Positions 31,275 through 42,519 are shown, counted from the first letter of the stretch. The stretch is 64,000 bases of DNA from Serripes groenlandicus (GCA_031761405.1 JASEVX010000012.1:28125267-28189266), one strand, 5' to 3'. Translations and numbers: made by a program. Notes: a model not told the origin generated them from the letters alone.

Positions 31275-31497
31275 TTTAAACCATTTCTCACATGCAGCAA
31301 AATCTGCACCAGTTTACTTTGAATATATCTAGGCAAATTTGATAAATCTCTATAATTAAATATATAATTATTGAATAGAAATGAAGATGTCGTGGCAAAA
31401 GTTGATATTGCTCATTATGACAAAAGTCGCCTTTTGCCGCAATGTTTTCTAAAGTTGTTTTCTGCAAATGTATTAAGGCGTCCATCTGTGATGCAGT
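31275..31497 (-). mobile_element. MITE-B, diverged
   Basis: taaaccatttctcacatgc at left, ttgctcattatgacaaaag centre, gtattaaggcgtccatctg at right. Confidence 0.5.
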
Positions 31498-31636
31498 GAG
31501 TGATGGAGTCACGATTGTTACTGCAGCGTTCGGTCTAAATTAACGCTTTGGACTTGTCCAGCATTACATTTGGAAGAGTCCATAGTCAATTCTATAAATA
31601 TTCATACGTGTTGAGTTGAGCAGCCGACATCAAAGA

Positions 31637-31955
31637 GACTGGGCAGTCGGCGCGGATGCTGATGGAACAGACTTGACAAAAGAAGCTACCAACAGCATAG
31701 AGCCTGATCAGTCGGCGCGGATGATGATGGAACAGACTTGACAAAAGAAGCTACCAACAGCATAGAGCCTGGTCAGTCGGCGCGGATGCTGGTGGAACAG
31801 GCTTGACAAAAGCCCATGCCAACAGCATAGAGCCTGGTCAGTTGGCTCGGCTACTGGTGAAACAGACTTGACAAAAGCCGCTGCCAACAGCATAGAGCCT
31901 GGTCAGTTGGCTCGGCTACTGGTGCAACAGGCTTGACAAATACCGGTTCCAGCAG
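31637..31955. repeat. 65-bp tandem array (five units)
   Basis: agtcggcgcggatg at 31645 and 31710, and aacagcatagagcctg at 31691, 31756, 31821 and 31886, all 65 bp apart. GC-rich relative to surroundings. A unit has gtggaacagrcttgacaaaa and gccaacagcatagagcctgg. No similarity to other repeats here. Confidence 0.9.
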
Positions 31956-32383
31956 TCAACGTGTGAACGGCAGCGCTGGTACCCATGTATCATATCAGTC
32001 ATTCGTGTATACAACGTGCGGGAAACCAGAAAGAAGATGAGAAATATTTCGTTTGAAATGAAGCTCACATGGAGAAAACATTCCAGTGATAATCTATTCC
32101 ATTCTGTCAAGCGTTATTTCTCGGAAAAAAACTACGCGGTCATTTTCCCCCTCGAGATTTGAACGAGATTGGAGCGTCTGGTTCCGTTTATTTGCAATCC
32201 AATCAGTCAATTATCCCTGCTTGGAACGAGTTATCTTGTCATATAAAAATCAAATTATCGCTGAATATGATATCCCGAACCCTTCACGTAATCGCTCCTC
32301 GTTGAGATTTATCAGAACAGAACAGATTGTTATTATACGAACAATTTACGGTTGTTTGTGTTACAATAAACATATTTTATAAT
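31956..32383. other. Stretch without a gene
   Basis: A 98-codon ORF at 32086-32382 has no recognised domain. No repeat identified. Confidence 0.4.
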
Positions 32384-32394
32384 CATATCTACAT

Positions 32395-32696
32395 CACGCC
32401 GAGCACCGGCAGCTCAGTCGGCAGTGACGCGGGCTGTCAATCCAGGGGTTATGAGTTCGAACCCCAGCTCGGCCAACATTCTTTCCGACGTTTGACAAAA
32501 GTCACTGTCTTCAGCGCCATCCGTCTTTCACCAATGGGCTAACAGTCTATGTGGAAAAGCAGCCAGTTGCTTGGTAAGTATGTTGTGTGGAGTACTGGTG
32601 TGAGAAAACCAGGACTCATACGAGTAGGTGAACTGGCCGCCGTGATATAACTGAAACAGTGTTGAAAACGGCGTTAAACCTAAATCAATCAATCAA
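32395..32696 (+). mobile_element. SINE-D, complete, with target-site duplication
   Basis: Flanked by CATATCTACAT (32384-32394 and 32697-32707). Head: GCAGCTCAGTCGGCAG (A box) and GAGTTCGAACCCC (B box). Body ttctttccgacgtttgac, agtactggtgtgagaaaacc, gtgaactggccgccgtgat. Tail cggcgttaaacc + (ATCA)n. About 302 bp. Confidence 0.93.
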
Positions 32697-33010
32697 CATA
32701 TCTACATGACACAATGTTATACTATGTAGTGAGCGATACTCTTTAGAATATAAACTCATATACAGGATGAACTTTGGTAAATCATCATAAACTAAAGTAT
32801 AATATTATTAATAATCAAATTGACTATTTATGAATTACTATCATTAGCGAATCTAATATACATGTATATATATATAGAGAGAGAACAGAACAGAAGAGAA
32901 CAGATTCTTTATTCTACGCACACGCTTTATCACTGTTTATACGGCGCATTACCTAATTAGATTCGTCCGCTTTGATATTGTATTGATGAAACAATTGTAA
33001 CAGCTGATTT
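32697..33010. other. AT-rich stretch without a gene
   Basis: Includes a short tatatatata/gagaga run (about 32865-32885) and agaacagaacagaag repeats. Confidence 0.5.
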
Positions 33011-33130
33011 TTTAAAAAATAAAATATAGTTGACAAAATTGTTGAAAAAGGAGAAATTGTTTGTTTTGAGCACTTTTTGTATTACCCGAAATGTTTTTAA
33101 AAATGTTGTGCTACCAAGGCGTCAAATGTC
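33010..33130. mobile_element. MITE-B right-half fragment
   Basis: gttgacaaaattgttgaaaa...aggagaaattgtttg...gcgtcaaatgtcgtct. Confidence 0.45.
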
Positions 33131-33262
33131 GTCTCGGGTTCGAGTCCCGGGTGCTGCCTTTGGGTTTTCGACACAAACGGCGCGAGTACTTCACGTGTCT
33201 CCAGGAATAAGGCATTGAGTGTGACTAATATAAACTGAAACATTGTTTCGTAATCGATGGTA
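33131..33262 (+). mobile_element. SINE-G, 5'-truncated
   Basis: Begins at the B box (CGGGTTCGAGTCCCGGG), then acacaaacggcgcgagtac and tail aatataaactgaaacattg...gtttcgtaatcgatgg. Confidence 0.7.
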
Positions 33263-33275
33263 ATTAAACAATGTG

Positions 33276-33485
33276 TTAACCCTTTCCCTCATACGACAAT
33301 TCTGCAGCAGACGACTTCGAACATATTTTGTCTAAAATTGGAAAATCTCAAAAATTTGAATGGCTAACAGTGGAAAACATTGTGGCAAAAGGAGAAATTG
33401 CTCGTTTTGAGCAATTTCTTCTTTTGTCACTATGTTTTCAAAAAGCCGTCTGCTGAAGAGTCGTCAAAATGAGGGAAAGGGTTAA
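33276..33485 (-). mobile_element. MITE-A just upstream of the 41-bp array
   Basis: TTAA both sides, 210 bp. Left CCCTTTCCCTCATACGAC. At the right end the usual 'agaaagcgtctatatgag' segment is shortened to aaaatgag. Confidence 0.85.
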
Positions 33486-33632
33486 CTAAGCTTAACCGAG
33501 TCGTCTGTATTAATTTTGAAAAAGGATCAATCCAAATGGAGTATACCCCTTTCAGGCCTAGACGACTTTTGACCATATTTTTTTTTAAAAAGAAGATATT
33601 CTTTTCTGAGACGTTTTCTAGTCGGACGATCA

Positions 33633-36215
33633 TTAAACCTTTCCCTCATTTAACAAAGCTAGAGTAGACGACCTTAACCCTTTTCCTCATTTAACAAAGC
33701 TAGAGTAGACGACCTTAACCATTTCCATCATTTAACAAAGATAGAGAAGACGACCTTAACCCTTTCTCTCATTTAACAAAGCTAGAGTGAACGACCTTAA
33801 CCCTTTCCCTCATTTAACAAAGCTAGAGTGAACGACCTTAACCCTTTCCCTCATTTAACAAAGCTAGAGTGAACGACCTTAACCATTTCCCTCATTTAAC
33901 AAAGCTAGAGTAGACGACCTTAACCATTTCCCTCATTTAACAAAGCTAGAGTAGACGACCTTAACCCTTTCCCTCATTTAACAAAGCTAGAGTGAACGAC
34001 CTTAACCCTTTCCCTCATTTAACAAAGCTAGAGTGAACGACCTTAACCCTTTCCCTCATTTAACAAAGCTAGAGTAGACAACCTTAACCCTTTCCCGCAT
34101 TTAACAAAGCTAGAGTAGACAACCTTAACCCTTTCCCTCATTTAACAAAGCTAGAGTGAACGACCTTGACCCTTTCCCTCATTTAACAAAGCTAGAGTGA
34201 ACGATCTTAACCCTTTCCCTCATTTAACAAAGCTAGAGTAGACGACCTTAACCCTTTCCCTCATTTAACAAAGCTAGAGTAGACGACCTTAACCCTTTCC
34301 CTCATTTAACAAAGCTAGAGTGAACGACCTTAACCCTTTCCCTCATTTAACAAAGCTAGAGTAGACGACCTTAACCATTTCCCTCATTTAACAAAGCTAG
34401 AGTGAACGACCTTAACCATTTCCCTCATTTAACAAAGCTAGAGTGAACGACCTTAACCCTTTCCCTCATTTAACAAAGCTAGAGTGAACGACCTTAACCA
34501 TTTCCCTCATTTAACAAAGCTAGAGTAGACGACCTTAACCCTTTCCCTCATTTAACAAAGCTAGAGTGAACGACCTTAACCATTTCCCTCATTTAACAAA
34601 GCTAGAGTAGACGACCTTAACCATTTCCCTCATTTAACAAAGCTAGAGTGAACGACCTTAACCATTTCCCTCATTTAACAAAGCTAGAGTGAACGACCTT
34701 AACCCTTTCCCTCATTTAACAAAGCTAGAGTGAACGACCTTAACCATTTCCCTCATTTAACAAAGCTAGAGTAGACGACCTTAACCCTTTCCCTCATTTA
34801 ACAAAGCTAGAGTGAACGACCTTAACCATTTCCCTCATTTAACAAAGCTAGAGTGAACGACCTTAACCATTTCCCTCATTTAACAAAGCTAGAGTGAACG
34901 ACCTTAACCCTTTCCCTCATTTAACAAAGCTAGAGTGAACGACCTTAACCATTTCCCTCATTTAACAAAGCTAGAGTAGACGACCTTAACCCTTTCCCTC
35001 ATTTAACAAAGCTAGAGTGAACGACCTTAACCATTTCCCTCATTTAACAAAGCTAGAGTAGACGACCTTAACCATTTCCCTCATTTAACAAAGCTAGAGT
35101 AGACGACCTTAACCCTTTCCCTCATTTAACAAAGCTAGAGTGAACGACCTTAACCCTTTCCCTCATTTAACAAAGCTAGAGTAGACGACCTTAACCCTTT
35201 CCCTCATTTAACAAAGCTAGAGTGAACGACCTTAACCATTTCCCTCATTTAACAAAGCTAGAGTAGACGACCTTAACCATTTCCCTCATTTAACAAAGCT
35301 AGAGTAGACGACCTTAACCCTTTCCATAATTTAACAAAGCTAGAGTAAACGAACTTAACCCTTTCCCTCATTTAACAAAGCTAGAGTAGACGACCTTAAC
35401 CATTTCCCTCATTTAACAAAGTTAGAGTAGACGACCTTAACCCTTTCCGTCATTTAACAAAGCTAGAGTAGACGACCTTAACCATTTCCCTCATTTAACA
35501 AAGCTAGAGTAGACGACCTTAACCCTTTCCATAATTTAACAAAGCTAGAGTAAACGAACTTAACCCTTTCCCTCATTTAACAAAGCTAGAGTAGACGACC
35601 TTAACCATTTCCCTCATTTAACAAAGTTAGAGTAGACGACCTTTACCCTTTCCCTCATTTAACAAAGCTAGAGTAGACGACCTTAACCATTTCCCTCATT
35701 TAACAAAGCTAGAGTAGACGACCTTAACCATTTCCCTCATTTAACAAAGCTAGAGTAGACAACCTTAACACTTTCCATCATTTAACAAAGCTAGAGTGAA
35801 CGACCTTAACCATTTCCCTCATTTAACAAAGCTAGAGTGAACGACCTTAACCCTTTCCCTCATTTAACTAAGCTAGAGTAGACGACCTTAACCATTTCCC
35901 TCATTTAACAAAGCTAGAGTAGACGACCTTAACCATTTCCCTCATTTAACAAAGCTAGAGTAGACGACCTTAACCATTTCCCTCATTTAACAAAGCTAGA
36001 GTAGACAACCTTAACACTTTCCATCATTTAACAAAGCTAGAGTGAACGACCTTAACCATTTCCCTCATTTAACAAAGCTAGAGTGAACGACCTTAACCCT
36101 TTCCCTCATTTAACTAAGCTAGAGTAGACGACCTTAACCATTTCCCTCATTTAACAAAGCTAGAGTAGACGACCTTAACCATTTCCCTCATTTAATAAAG
36201 CTAGAGTAGACGACC
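33633..36215. repeat. 41-bp satellite, 63 units, derived from a MITE-A end
   Basis: Unit: TTAACCCTTTCCCTCAT + ttaacaaagctagag + tagacgacc (or tgaacgacc). 33633 to 36215 is 2,583 bp = 63 x 41, with no net indel. Two positions vary in blocks: aaCCCttt versus aaCCAttt, and tagac versus tgaac. The unit matches the first 41 bp of the MITE-A that follows at about 32 of 41 positions: the first 17 bases are identical, then acgac-aa--ct---agcagacgac corresponds. The array joins that MITE in phase at 36216. Confidence 0.95.
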
Positions 36216-36446
36216 TTAACACTTTCCATCATACGACAATTCTGCAGCAGACGACTTTGAACATATTTTGTCAAAACATATGAAGATCTCTTTAATTGAA
36301 TGGATAACCAACGACTAAAAGTGGCAAACATTGTGGCAAAAGGAGTAATTGCTCATTTTGAGCAATTTCTTCTTTCGTCACTATGTTTTCAAAAAGCTGT
36401 CTGCTGCAGAGGCGTCAGAAAGCGTCTATATGAGGGAAAGGGTTAA
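36216..36446 (-). mobile_element. MITE-A at the array boundary
   Basis: Left end TTAACACTTTCCATCATACG is in register with the satellite (64th unit position). Then gcagcagacgactttgaac, hairpin taattgctcattttgagcaa, right ATATGAGGGAAAGGG-TTAA. 231 bp. Confidence 0.9.
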
Positions 36447-36519
36447 CAATTTCTTGGCAAAATTATCCAGATTCCCTTTAGTCAAATATATAACAGTTCT
36501 CATAACTCATATTGTATAT

Positions 36520-36860
36520 TATCAGCAATTTCTCAATTGCGGAAATGTTTTGAAATGTCGTCTGCTGCAGATGCGTCAAAATACGTGTGCAAGTGAGATA
36601 GGATTACAGTGGAGTTTCGAGGACATAATTCAGCTGTTTAAAAGTCATCTTGCTTAGAAAACATAAAAAGAAATATATATAATAATTGTAATAATTGTAT
36701 TTAAGGACTAAGATTCTATTAAAGAGCCTTTTTAAAAGAAATACAAATAGTTGTCTGTTGCAGAAGTATAACAAATCGTCCGTATGAAGTTTGAAACTAA
36801 AACAGTATTATTGACCGTTGCCCACCTGCAAACGCAATTGATGCATCTGCAGCAGGTAAC
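36520..36860. mobile_element. Scattered MITE-B fragments
   Basis: 36520-36605 (cagcaatttctcaattgc...gtcgtctgctgcagatgcg), 36745-36790 (tgtctgttgcagaagtat) and 36818-36865 (tgcccacctgcaaacgc...gcatctgcagcagg). Confidence 0.45.
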
Positions 36861-36892
36861 ATCACGATTGTTTTTAAATCGAGGAGTCCGCC

Positions 36893-37050
36893 CTGACCGA
36901 GTCGGGGTTAACGTCGGGGATTTAGAACCGGGGGTGCCGGGTTCGATCACCAGTCGCTGCGCGACGTTCATGGTGGAGTGCCCTCGGGCAATGCATATTT
37001 CTTAGCCAAGTACTGGTTTGTTTACCCAGGGATCATATATAAGTATTTTG
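36893..37050 (+). mobile_element. Degenerate tRNA-like SINE head
   Basis: ccgagtcggggttaacg and a good B box (CCGGGTTCGATCACCAG), followed by aagtactggtttgtttaccc. Possibly a further SINE type. Confidence 0.45.
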
Positions 37051-37522
37051 TGTGGCCTCTACAGCATTCGAATTTCGAAAACGCTGTGAGAACAGGAGTA
37101 ATTACTCCATTTTCCATCAAGTGGTCTACCATGTGGGTACCATGTGGTTTACCAGTTTGTTTAATAACGTTGCTTTCGCTTGCTTTTCCAAGCAGGGTCA
37201 ATTATCAGTGTTGATGCGGTTTATCTGGACACCCGCGCATGATCTACTACCACGTTTGAAGTCTTTGGTCTTTATGACACGAACCCGGTCTGCCGCTTTT
37301 TAGGGGCGGACGCCCTTAACCAGGAAACTCAAGGATGCTGGAACCAGTTGAAGGAATTCTGAAGAATAAAGTGTATGTTGTCTAGAAATGTGAGACCGCT
37401 TTGAGTGCGGAAAGTCGCGGGTTCGATCTCCGGCCAGTTCATACCAAATACTAAAACTGGTAGGAATGGCTGCCCTCCTCTAGCAAGAGGCTATTCAGAG
37501 ATCATTGCTATAGAAGGCGAAT

Positions 37523-37961
37523 TCCGAAACACTCATAGAAATCGAGACTGGAATTAGTCCCTTATGTTAAAGTTTTATTACAATAATCGAGCCCCGGTAG
37601 CTCAGTCGGTAGCGACGCGGGCTGTCAATCCAGGGGTTGTGAGTTCGAATCCCGGCTCGGCCAACTTTCTTTCCGACGATTGACAAAAGTCAATGCGACA
37701 TGCGTAATTCGTCTTCCACCAATGGGCTATAAGTCTATGTGAAAAAGCAGCCAGTTGCTTGGGAAGATTGTTGTGTGGAGTACTGGTGTGAGAAAACCAG
37801 GAAATGCATGAATAGGTGAACTGGCCGCCGTGATATAACTGAGAAATTGTTAAAAACGGCGTTAAACCCCAATCAATCAATCAATTTATTACAATACCGA
37901 AACACTCATCGAAATCGAGACTGGAATTAGTCCCTTATGTTAAAGTTTTATTACAATATCG
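37523..37961. repeat. Direct duplication (about 60 bp) flanking a SINE-D
   Basis: ccgaaacactcat...gagactggaattagtccc...aagttttattacaata occurs at 37523-37585 and again at 37896-37958, differing by one base. Confidence 0.88.
37586..37884 (+). mobile_element. SINE-D, complete and well preserved
   Basis: Flanked by TTTATTACAATA (37574-37585 and 37885-37896). Head GGTAGCTCAGTCGGTAG (A box), GAGTTCGAATCCCGG (B box); tail gttaaacccc + (AATC)n. Best consensus-like copy here (299 bp). Confidence 0.95.
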
Positions 37962-38100
37962 GTAATGAATAACGTCTGACTGGCTGGTGTCAGAATATAT
38001 GGACCAGAAGTACTGGTAACTTACCCAGAAAACGCGTTGATATAACTGAAATGCTTTTGAAAACGGCGTAAAACACCAATCAATCGATCAATCAATCAAT

Positions 38101-38599
38101 CTCGAATTGTATAAATCGTTTGATCTAAAACAAGCAAAAAACCTGAAGGGATAACACATGTTATTCGGTCTCAGACAGAGAAATCATGTTTCGTCATCGA
38201 GCCCAATTTTCTTGTCATATCAACGTGAAATATAACGTGAGTTGTCTTAGAAACTGTCAAATTTGGGAAATTGACATGGAACGGTGTAAAACACGTCTGG
38301 GTTATGTCAAAAGCACGCGGCTGCATCCCGGAATCAGTTCCGTCCATAAAAACGACATTTATTGTTTAAAATATGACAGACAACACCGATATGAAGTTAA
38401 TAGGGATAACATGGTTTTTCACGTGCTATTTTGAATATGAAAGCGTGCATTAAAAAAAAGGAGAAGACAAAAGAATGAAGGGAAATAAAATGATCAGACA
38501 GACAGATAGATAGAACATTTTTATAAAAGACGTGTACATTAAACAATTTCACATACACACACTATACATATCTTGCAAAATATAAGTGAATAACCTTTT
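38101..38599. other. Stretch without a gene
   Basis: An 82-codon ORF (38186-38434) has no recognised domain. Short gacagacagatagatag run near 38497. Confidence 0.4.
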
Positions 38600-38612
38600 G
38601 AAATTAACATTT

Positions 38613-38902
38613 TATTGATTGATTCTGGTATAACGCTGTTTTCAACAAGGTTTCATTCATATCACGGAGTCCATTTTACCTACCCATCAGTTACCTTTCT
38701 TTCTTACACCAGTACTCAACACAACAGTTTTTGCATTTCCACATATATTGTGATTACTTTTGTGGAAGACTAATTGCGTTTACCGCATTGACTATTTTCA
38801 ATCGTGGCCAAGACTGTTGCCCGAGCTGGGATTCGAACGATAAACCACAGGCTCCGGATTGACAGTCCGCGTCTCTACCGACTGAATTACCGGGACTCTG
38901 CC
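38613..38902 (-). mobile_element. SINE-D with target-site duplication, diverged
   Basis: gaaattaacattt (38600-38612) and gaaattgacattt (38903-38915) flank it with one mismatch. B box ggattcgaacga; A box region gtctctaccgactgaatt. Confidence 0.85.
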
Positions 38903-39050
38903 GAAATTGACATTTCAAACATGTGCATGTTATTCATGCTGATGACCATGACCTACGTACTAATTATGAGGTTGTGTTTTAAGAAAAAATACTAGTAACT
39001 ATTTACAAAGGAAACGCCGTAATATAGCTGATATTCTATTGAAAATAGCG

Positions 39051-39277
39051 TTAACGATTTCCCACTTGTAGACGTATTCTAACGCATCCGCAACAGACGA
39101 CTTTTGAAAACATTGTGACAAAAGAAAATTGCTAAAAACGAGCAATTTCTCTTTTTGCCACAATGTTTTCAACTCTTTTTAACAATTAAACTCTTATTTA
39201 TGATGATTTTTCACATTTTTGTAAGTATGTTTCAAATGTCGTCTACTGCAAATTTGTTGTATGTGGGAAAGGGTTAA
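39051..39277 (+). mobile_element. MITE-B inserted in a TTAA of the 144-bp array
   Basis: Left gcg-TTAA-CGATTTCCCACTTG, right GTATGTGGGAAAGGG-TTAA-acacaattc. The flanks gatattctattgaaaatagcg and acacaattcgaaaacatc are the two halves of one satellite/SINE-tail unit; intact units read gcgttaaacacaactt at that point. Confidence 0.9.
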
Positions 39278-40470
39278 ACACAATTCGAAAACATCTTTAC
39301 AAAGACGGTTATACAAATGTGATGCCTTTATCATTGGTGCATCAGATTCAGATACAAATAACACCGGAAGTACCAAGGAACCGCCGTGATAAAGCTGATA
39401 TTCTATTGAAAACGGCGTTAAACACAACTTAAAGGCATCTATACAAAGACAGTAATACTAATGTGATGCCTTTATCATTGGTGCATCGGATTCAGATACA
39501 AATAACACCGGAAGTACCAAGGAACCGCCGTGATAAAGCGGATATTCTATTAAAAACAGCGTTATACACAATTCAAACGCATCTATACAAAGACAGTAAT
39601 AATAATGTGATGCCTTTATCATTGGTGCATCGAATTCAGATACAAATAACACCGGAAGTACCAAGGAAACGTCGTAATATAGCTGATATTCTATTGAAAA
39701 CGGCGTTAAACACAACTTAAAGGCATCTATACAAAGACAGTAATACTAATGTGATGCCTTTATCATTGGCGCATCAGTTTCAGCTACAAATAACACCGGA
39801 GGTACAAAGGAAACCTCGTGATATATCTGAAAGACATAAGCCTTTGAAAACGGCGTAAAGCACCATTCACGGTAAACCTGTGTATACATAACAAATATTA
39901 AGGTGCCTTCTGCATTAACGCATTCTTTGTTTCAAGAGATGAATCAGTCAAAGGATAACTATTAGTTTAAATGCAGGTATATAAATAAGGCAACGCCGTG
40001 AAATAGCTTAAATACTATTGAAAACGACTTAAAACAACTTTCAAGCAAAACCTGTATACAGAAAGTAAGAATAATTCGGTACCTTCCTCATTGACGTATT
40101 GTTTGTTATCAAGATATGGTCCAGTATTGGGATAAACAGTACCGGAAGTGCAGGTATATTAACAAGGAAGCGCCGTGATATAACTGAAATATTATCGTAA
40201 ACGGTTTAAAAAACAGTTCAAGCACGGAAACGCCGTGATATAGCTGAAATACTATCGAAAACGACGTAAAACACAAAACAAGCAAACTCTCTATACAGAA
40301 AATAAGAGAGAAAAAAACTGTATTCCTTCCTCATTGACGTATTGTTTGTTACCAATCAAGGAATCGCCGTGATCTAGCTGAAATACTATCGAAAACGGTT
40401 TAAAACGTCAGTCAAGCAAACTCTCTATACAGAAAGTAAGAGAGAAAATAATTCGGTACCTTCCTCATTG
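39278..40470. repeat. 144-bp tandem array derived from a SINE 3' end
   Basis: aatgtgatgcctttatc starts at 39316, 39460, 39604 and 39748, exactly 144 bp apart. Each unit holds aaccgccgtgataaagctga and gaaaacggcgttaaacac, the shared SINE tail. After 39850 units degenerate and become uneven (about 39960-40450) but keep cgccgtgatatagctgaaat. 85-codon ORFs here are by-products. Confidence 0.88.
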
Positions 40471-40587
40471 ACGTATTGTTTGTTATCGAGAGAAGAGAGA
40501 ACGCCTTTCTACGCCTCTCTACGCCCCTGTCCGCCCTGGTTCCGCCACTATAATTATAAATATCTCCCCTTTGGTTCCGTGTTGTTA

Positions 40588-40801
40588 TTAACCCTTTCGC
40601 TGCCAAAGTCAATTAAAGGCTTTTGCAAACAACACAGATTCAGGTGAAACAGCTCGTAACGAGCTGTCTCCCCTGAAATCTGCATTGTTTGTCACCTTGT
40701 CATTAAATTTTTACCAAATTTTCTGTTGGACGTAAGATGAAGTGGTCCAATTTTCATCATAGAAGAGTCGACATTGTGAAATTCGGCAGAGAAAAAGTTA
40801 A
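40588..40801. mobile_element. MITE-C
   Basis: TTAA both sides. Left accctttcgctgccaaag, palindrome aacagctcgtaacgagctgt, right attcggcagagaaaaag. Confidence 0.8.
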
Positions 40802-40908
40802 CTACAGTTACCGGCTTGAGTCGAAGGAAGGCGTAGTTGATTTCTTATCGCAACACAGAATATCTGTGACCCTGCATAAACGAATAGTCTTCATCAAAAC
40901 GTCATTAT

Positions 40909-41117
40909 TTAATCCTTTCTCACATACAAAAATAATCTGCTGCAGACGACATTGTAAACGGTAAGGCACAATTCCGGAGAATCTCTTTCAATTGAAGAAT
41001 ATGAATTACATATTGAGATAAAAGTACTGTGGTATATGAAGAAATTGCTATTTTATTTTTTTTGCCACAGTGTTTGCATCTGCGCCACAATGCTTCTGTA
41101 GTTGGAAAAGGGTTGAT
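40909..41117 (-). mobile_element. MITE-B, diverged
   Basis: ttaatcctttctcacatac...tctgctgcagacgac at left; ttgccacagtgtttgc, right gttggaaaagggttga. Confidence 0.6.
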
Positions 41118-41186
41118 ACAATGTTATAAACGAGTCGATGATGGCGTATTGGGATCTGATGGCGGCTCCGTATTGTTATCACTGCA

Positions 41187-41380
41187 ATATGCTTTCTCAC
41201 ATGTAGACACATCGGAACCAGACACATATTTAAAACAGTATGGCAAAACGAGAAATAGCTCATAATGACACACTGTTTTCAACACTACAGAAATCATGAA
41301 ACTTAAATTGTTCTATATTTTGGCCTTGTTGATGTTTAAAGTATTCTGCTCCCGATTCGTTATATGTGGGAAAGGGGTCA
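41187..41380 (+). mobile_element. MITE-B, diverged
   Basis: gctttctcacatgtagac...acgagaaatagctcat; right gtattctgctcccgattcg...tatgtgggaaaggggtc. Confidence 0.55.
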
Positions 41381-41587
41381 ATACGCTTGAACCTTTAACC
41401 ATACGGTCAACATTTGCATATTGTTGACATCTGTGTTGCATTGTCACGACGCTGACGAAACGATACAGAGGCTCATCCGAGTCTGTACGCAGATTAAAAC
41501 AGTCCTAAATCGCCGTGTGATGCTAACATACGTGTTTTCCCGCTTAGTGGTACACACACCGGTTCCGAACCCGTCGCCTACCTAGTT

Positions 41588-41825
41588 TTTTGCTTTACGG
41601 TTTATGCCATTTCAACAGTTACGGTCATATCGCAGCGGACAGGAAATATAGCATTGCTCCCACATCTTATATCCACATTGAGATAAAATACATTTAATGT
41701 ATGAAAACCAATACCACCCAACCTGCTGGAGCCCAAGAGCATTGACTCCAGTTGTTCAGACCCATTTCGCCAGGCTGTGGATGCCATTCCCCAGTCACAG
41801 GGGCAACCTATATACCATAGCAAGG
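41588..41825 (-). mobile_element. Family J interspersed repeat
   Basis: Shares with 56945-57170: ttcaacag..a.g.tcatatcg, accaataccacccaac versus tcaataccaacacacc, attgactccagttgttcaga versus attgactccaaacgttcaga. The low-coordinate end resembles SINE tails (ttacggtttatgccatttca), so it may be another SINE body without a visible tRNA head. Confidence 0.5.
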
Positions 41826-42519
41826 CACACCACCGTCTACGTTGTATACTTAATAGCAAGTGATTTCATTTGAGTGTTTACCTAACACACTCCGAACTCG
41901 AACGAGTTATAGTTATAAACTGTTACGTGACTGACGGATTCGAGGAACTGTCTCCAAAACAACATTTATGTTAGATATTTCTAAAATGAAAATATTTCTG
42001 AATTTCTGTGAAAAAAATATGACCAATATTTGCGCTGTCCATTATTAGCAAAATAGTTCAATATAAAGATGAACTTCTCTTCTCGAAGCCTCTTCAAATA
42101 TTTTGGAATGAAATGCGCAATTTCAGATCAGACTGCATGGAAGCGCATGGGTGCTCTGGATTCCCAAACTTCGGTTTACGGAATCGACGATTGTGTGTAT
42201 GATATATAGGTTAGGTGTAAAAAGCGTAGCGTTTATTCTGGATGATAATTAAGATAATGATCTACAAGTTTGATTTAATCAACACAAAAATGTCACATAA
42301 AAACCCTTGTTATCCGTCAGCATCAGTAAAGCGCCTCCAGCTTTAAAATAAATTCCAACATTTTTATCATTTTTATTCCAAATTGTGGTCATACTTTTTC
42401 ACCAAAAAATAATTTTAGAAATATGTATTAATAACAGTTATTTCTTTTCACATGTTTTTTTTTACTATCAAATACCTTTGCTATGCCTACTATCAAAGAA
42501 AACAAGAAGAACAAAAAGA
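41826..42519. other. Stretch without a gene
   Basis: AT-rich, no repeat family recognised, no long ORF. Confidence 0.4.

Larger units (their letters stand above)
37376..38100 (+). mobile_element. SINE-E split by a duplication and a SINE-D
   Basis: Head with B box CGGGTTCGATCTCCGG (37418-37433), body to about 37512, then foreign DNA. The body resumes near 37970 with taacgtctgactggctgg, ggtaacttacccagaaaacg, and tail acggcgtaaaacaccaatc + (ATCA)n. Confidence 0.75.

Noticed and set aside
33633..36215. CRISPR-like array
   Set aside because: Units are contiguous 41-bp tandem repeats without unique spacers, in a eukaryotic genome.
33633..36215. Telomere-like repeat because of TTAACCC
   Set aside because: Animal telomere repeats are TTAGGG/CCCTAA six-mers; here TTAACCC is part of a 41-bp MITE-derived unit.
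37586..37660. Functional tRNA gene
   Set aside because: A and B boxes are good, but the anticodon stem is mispaired and the head continues into the SINE body with a target-site duplication.
39458..39720. 85-codon ORFs on both strands
   Set aside because: They come from the 144-bp SINE-tail array.
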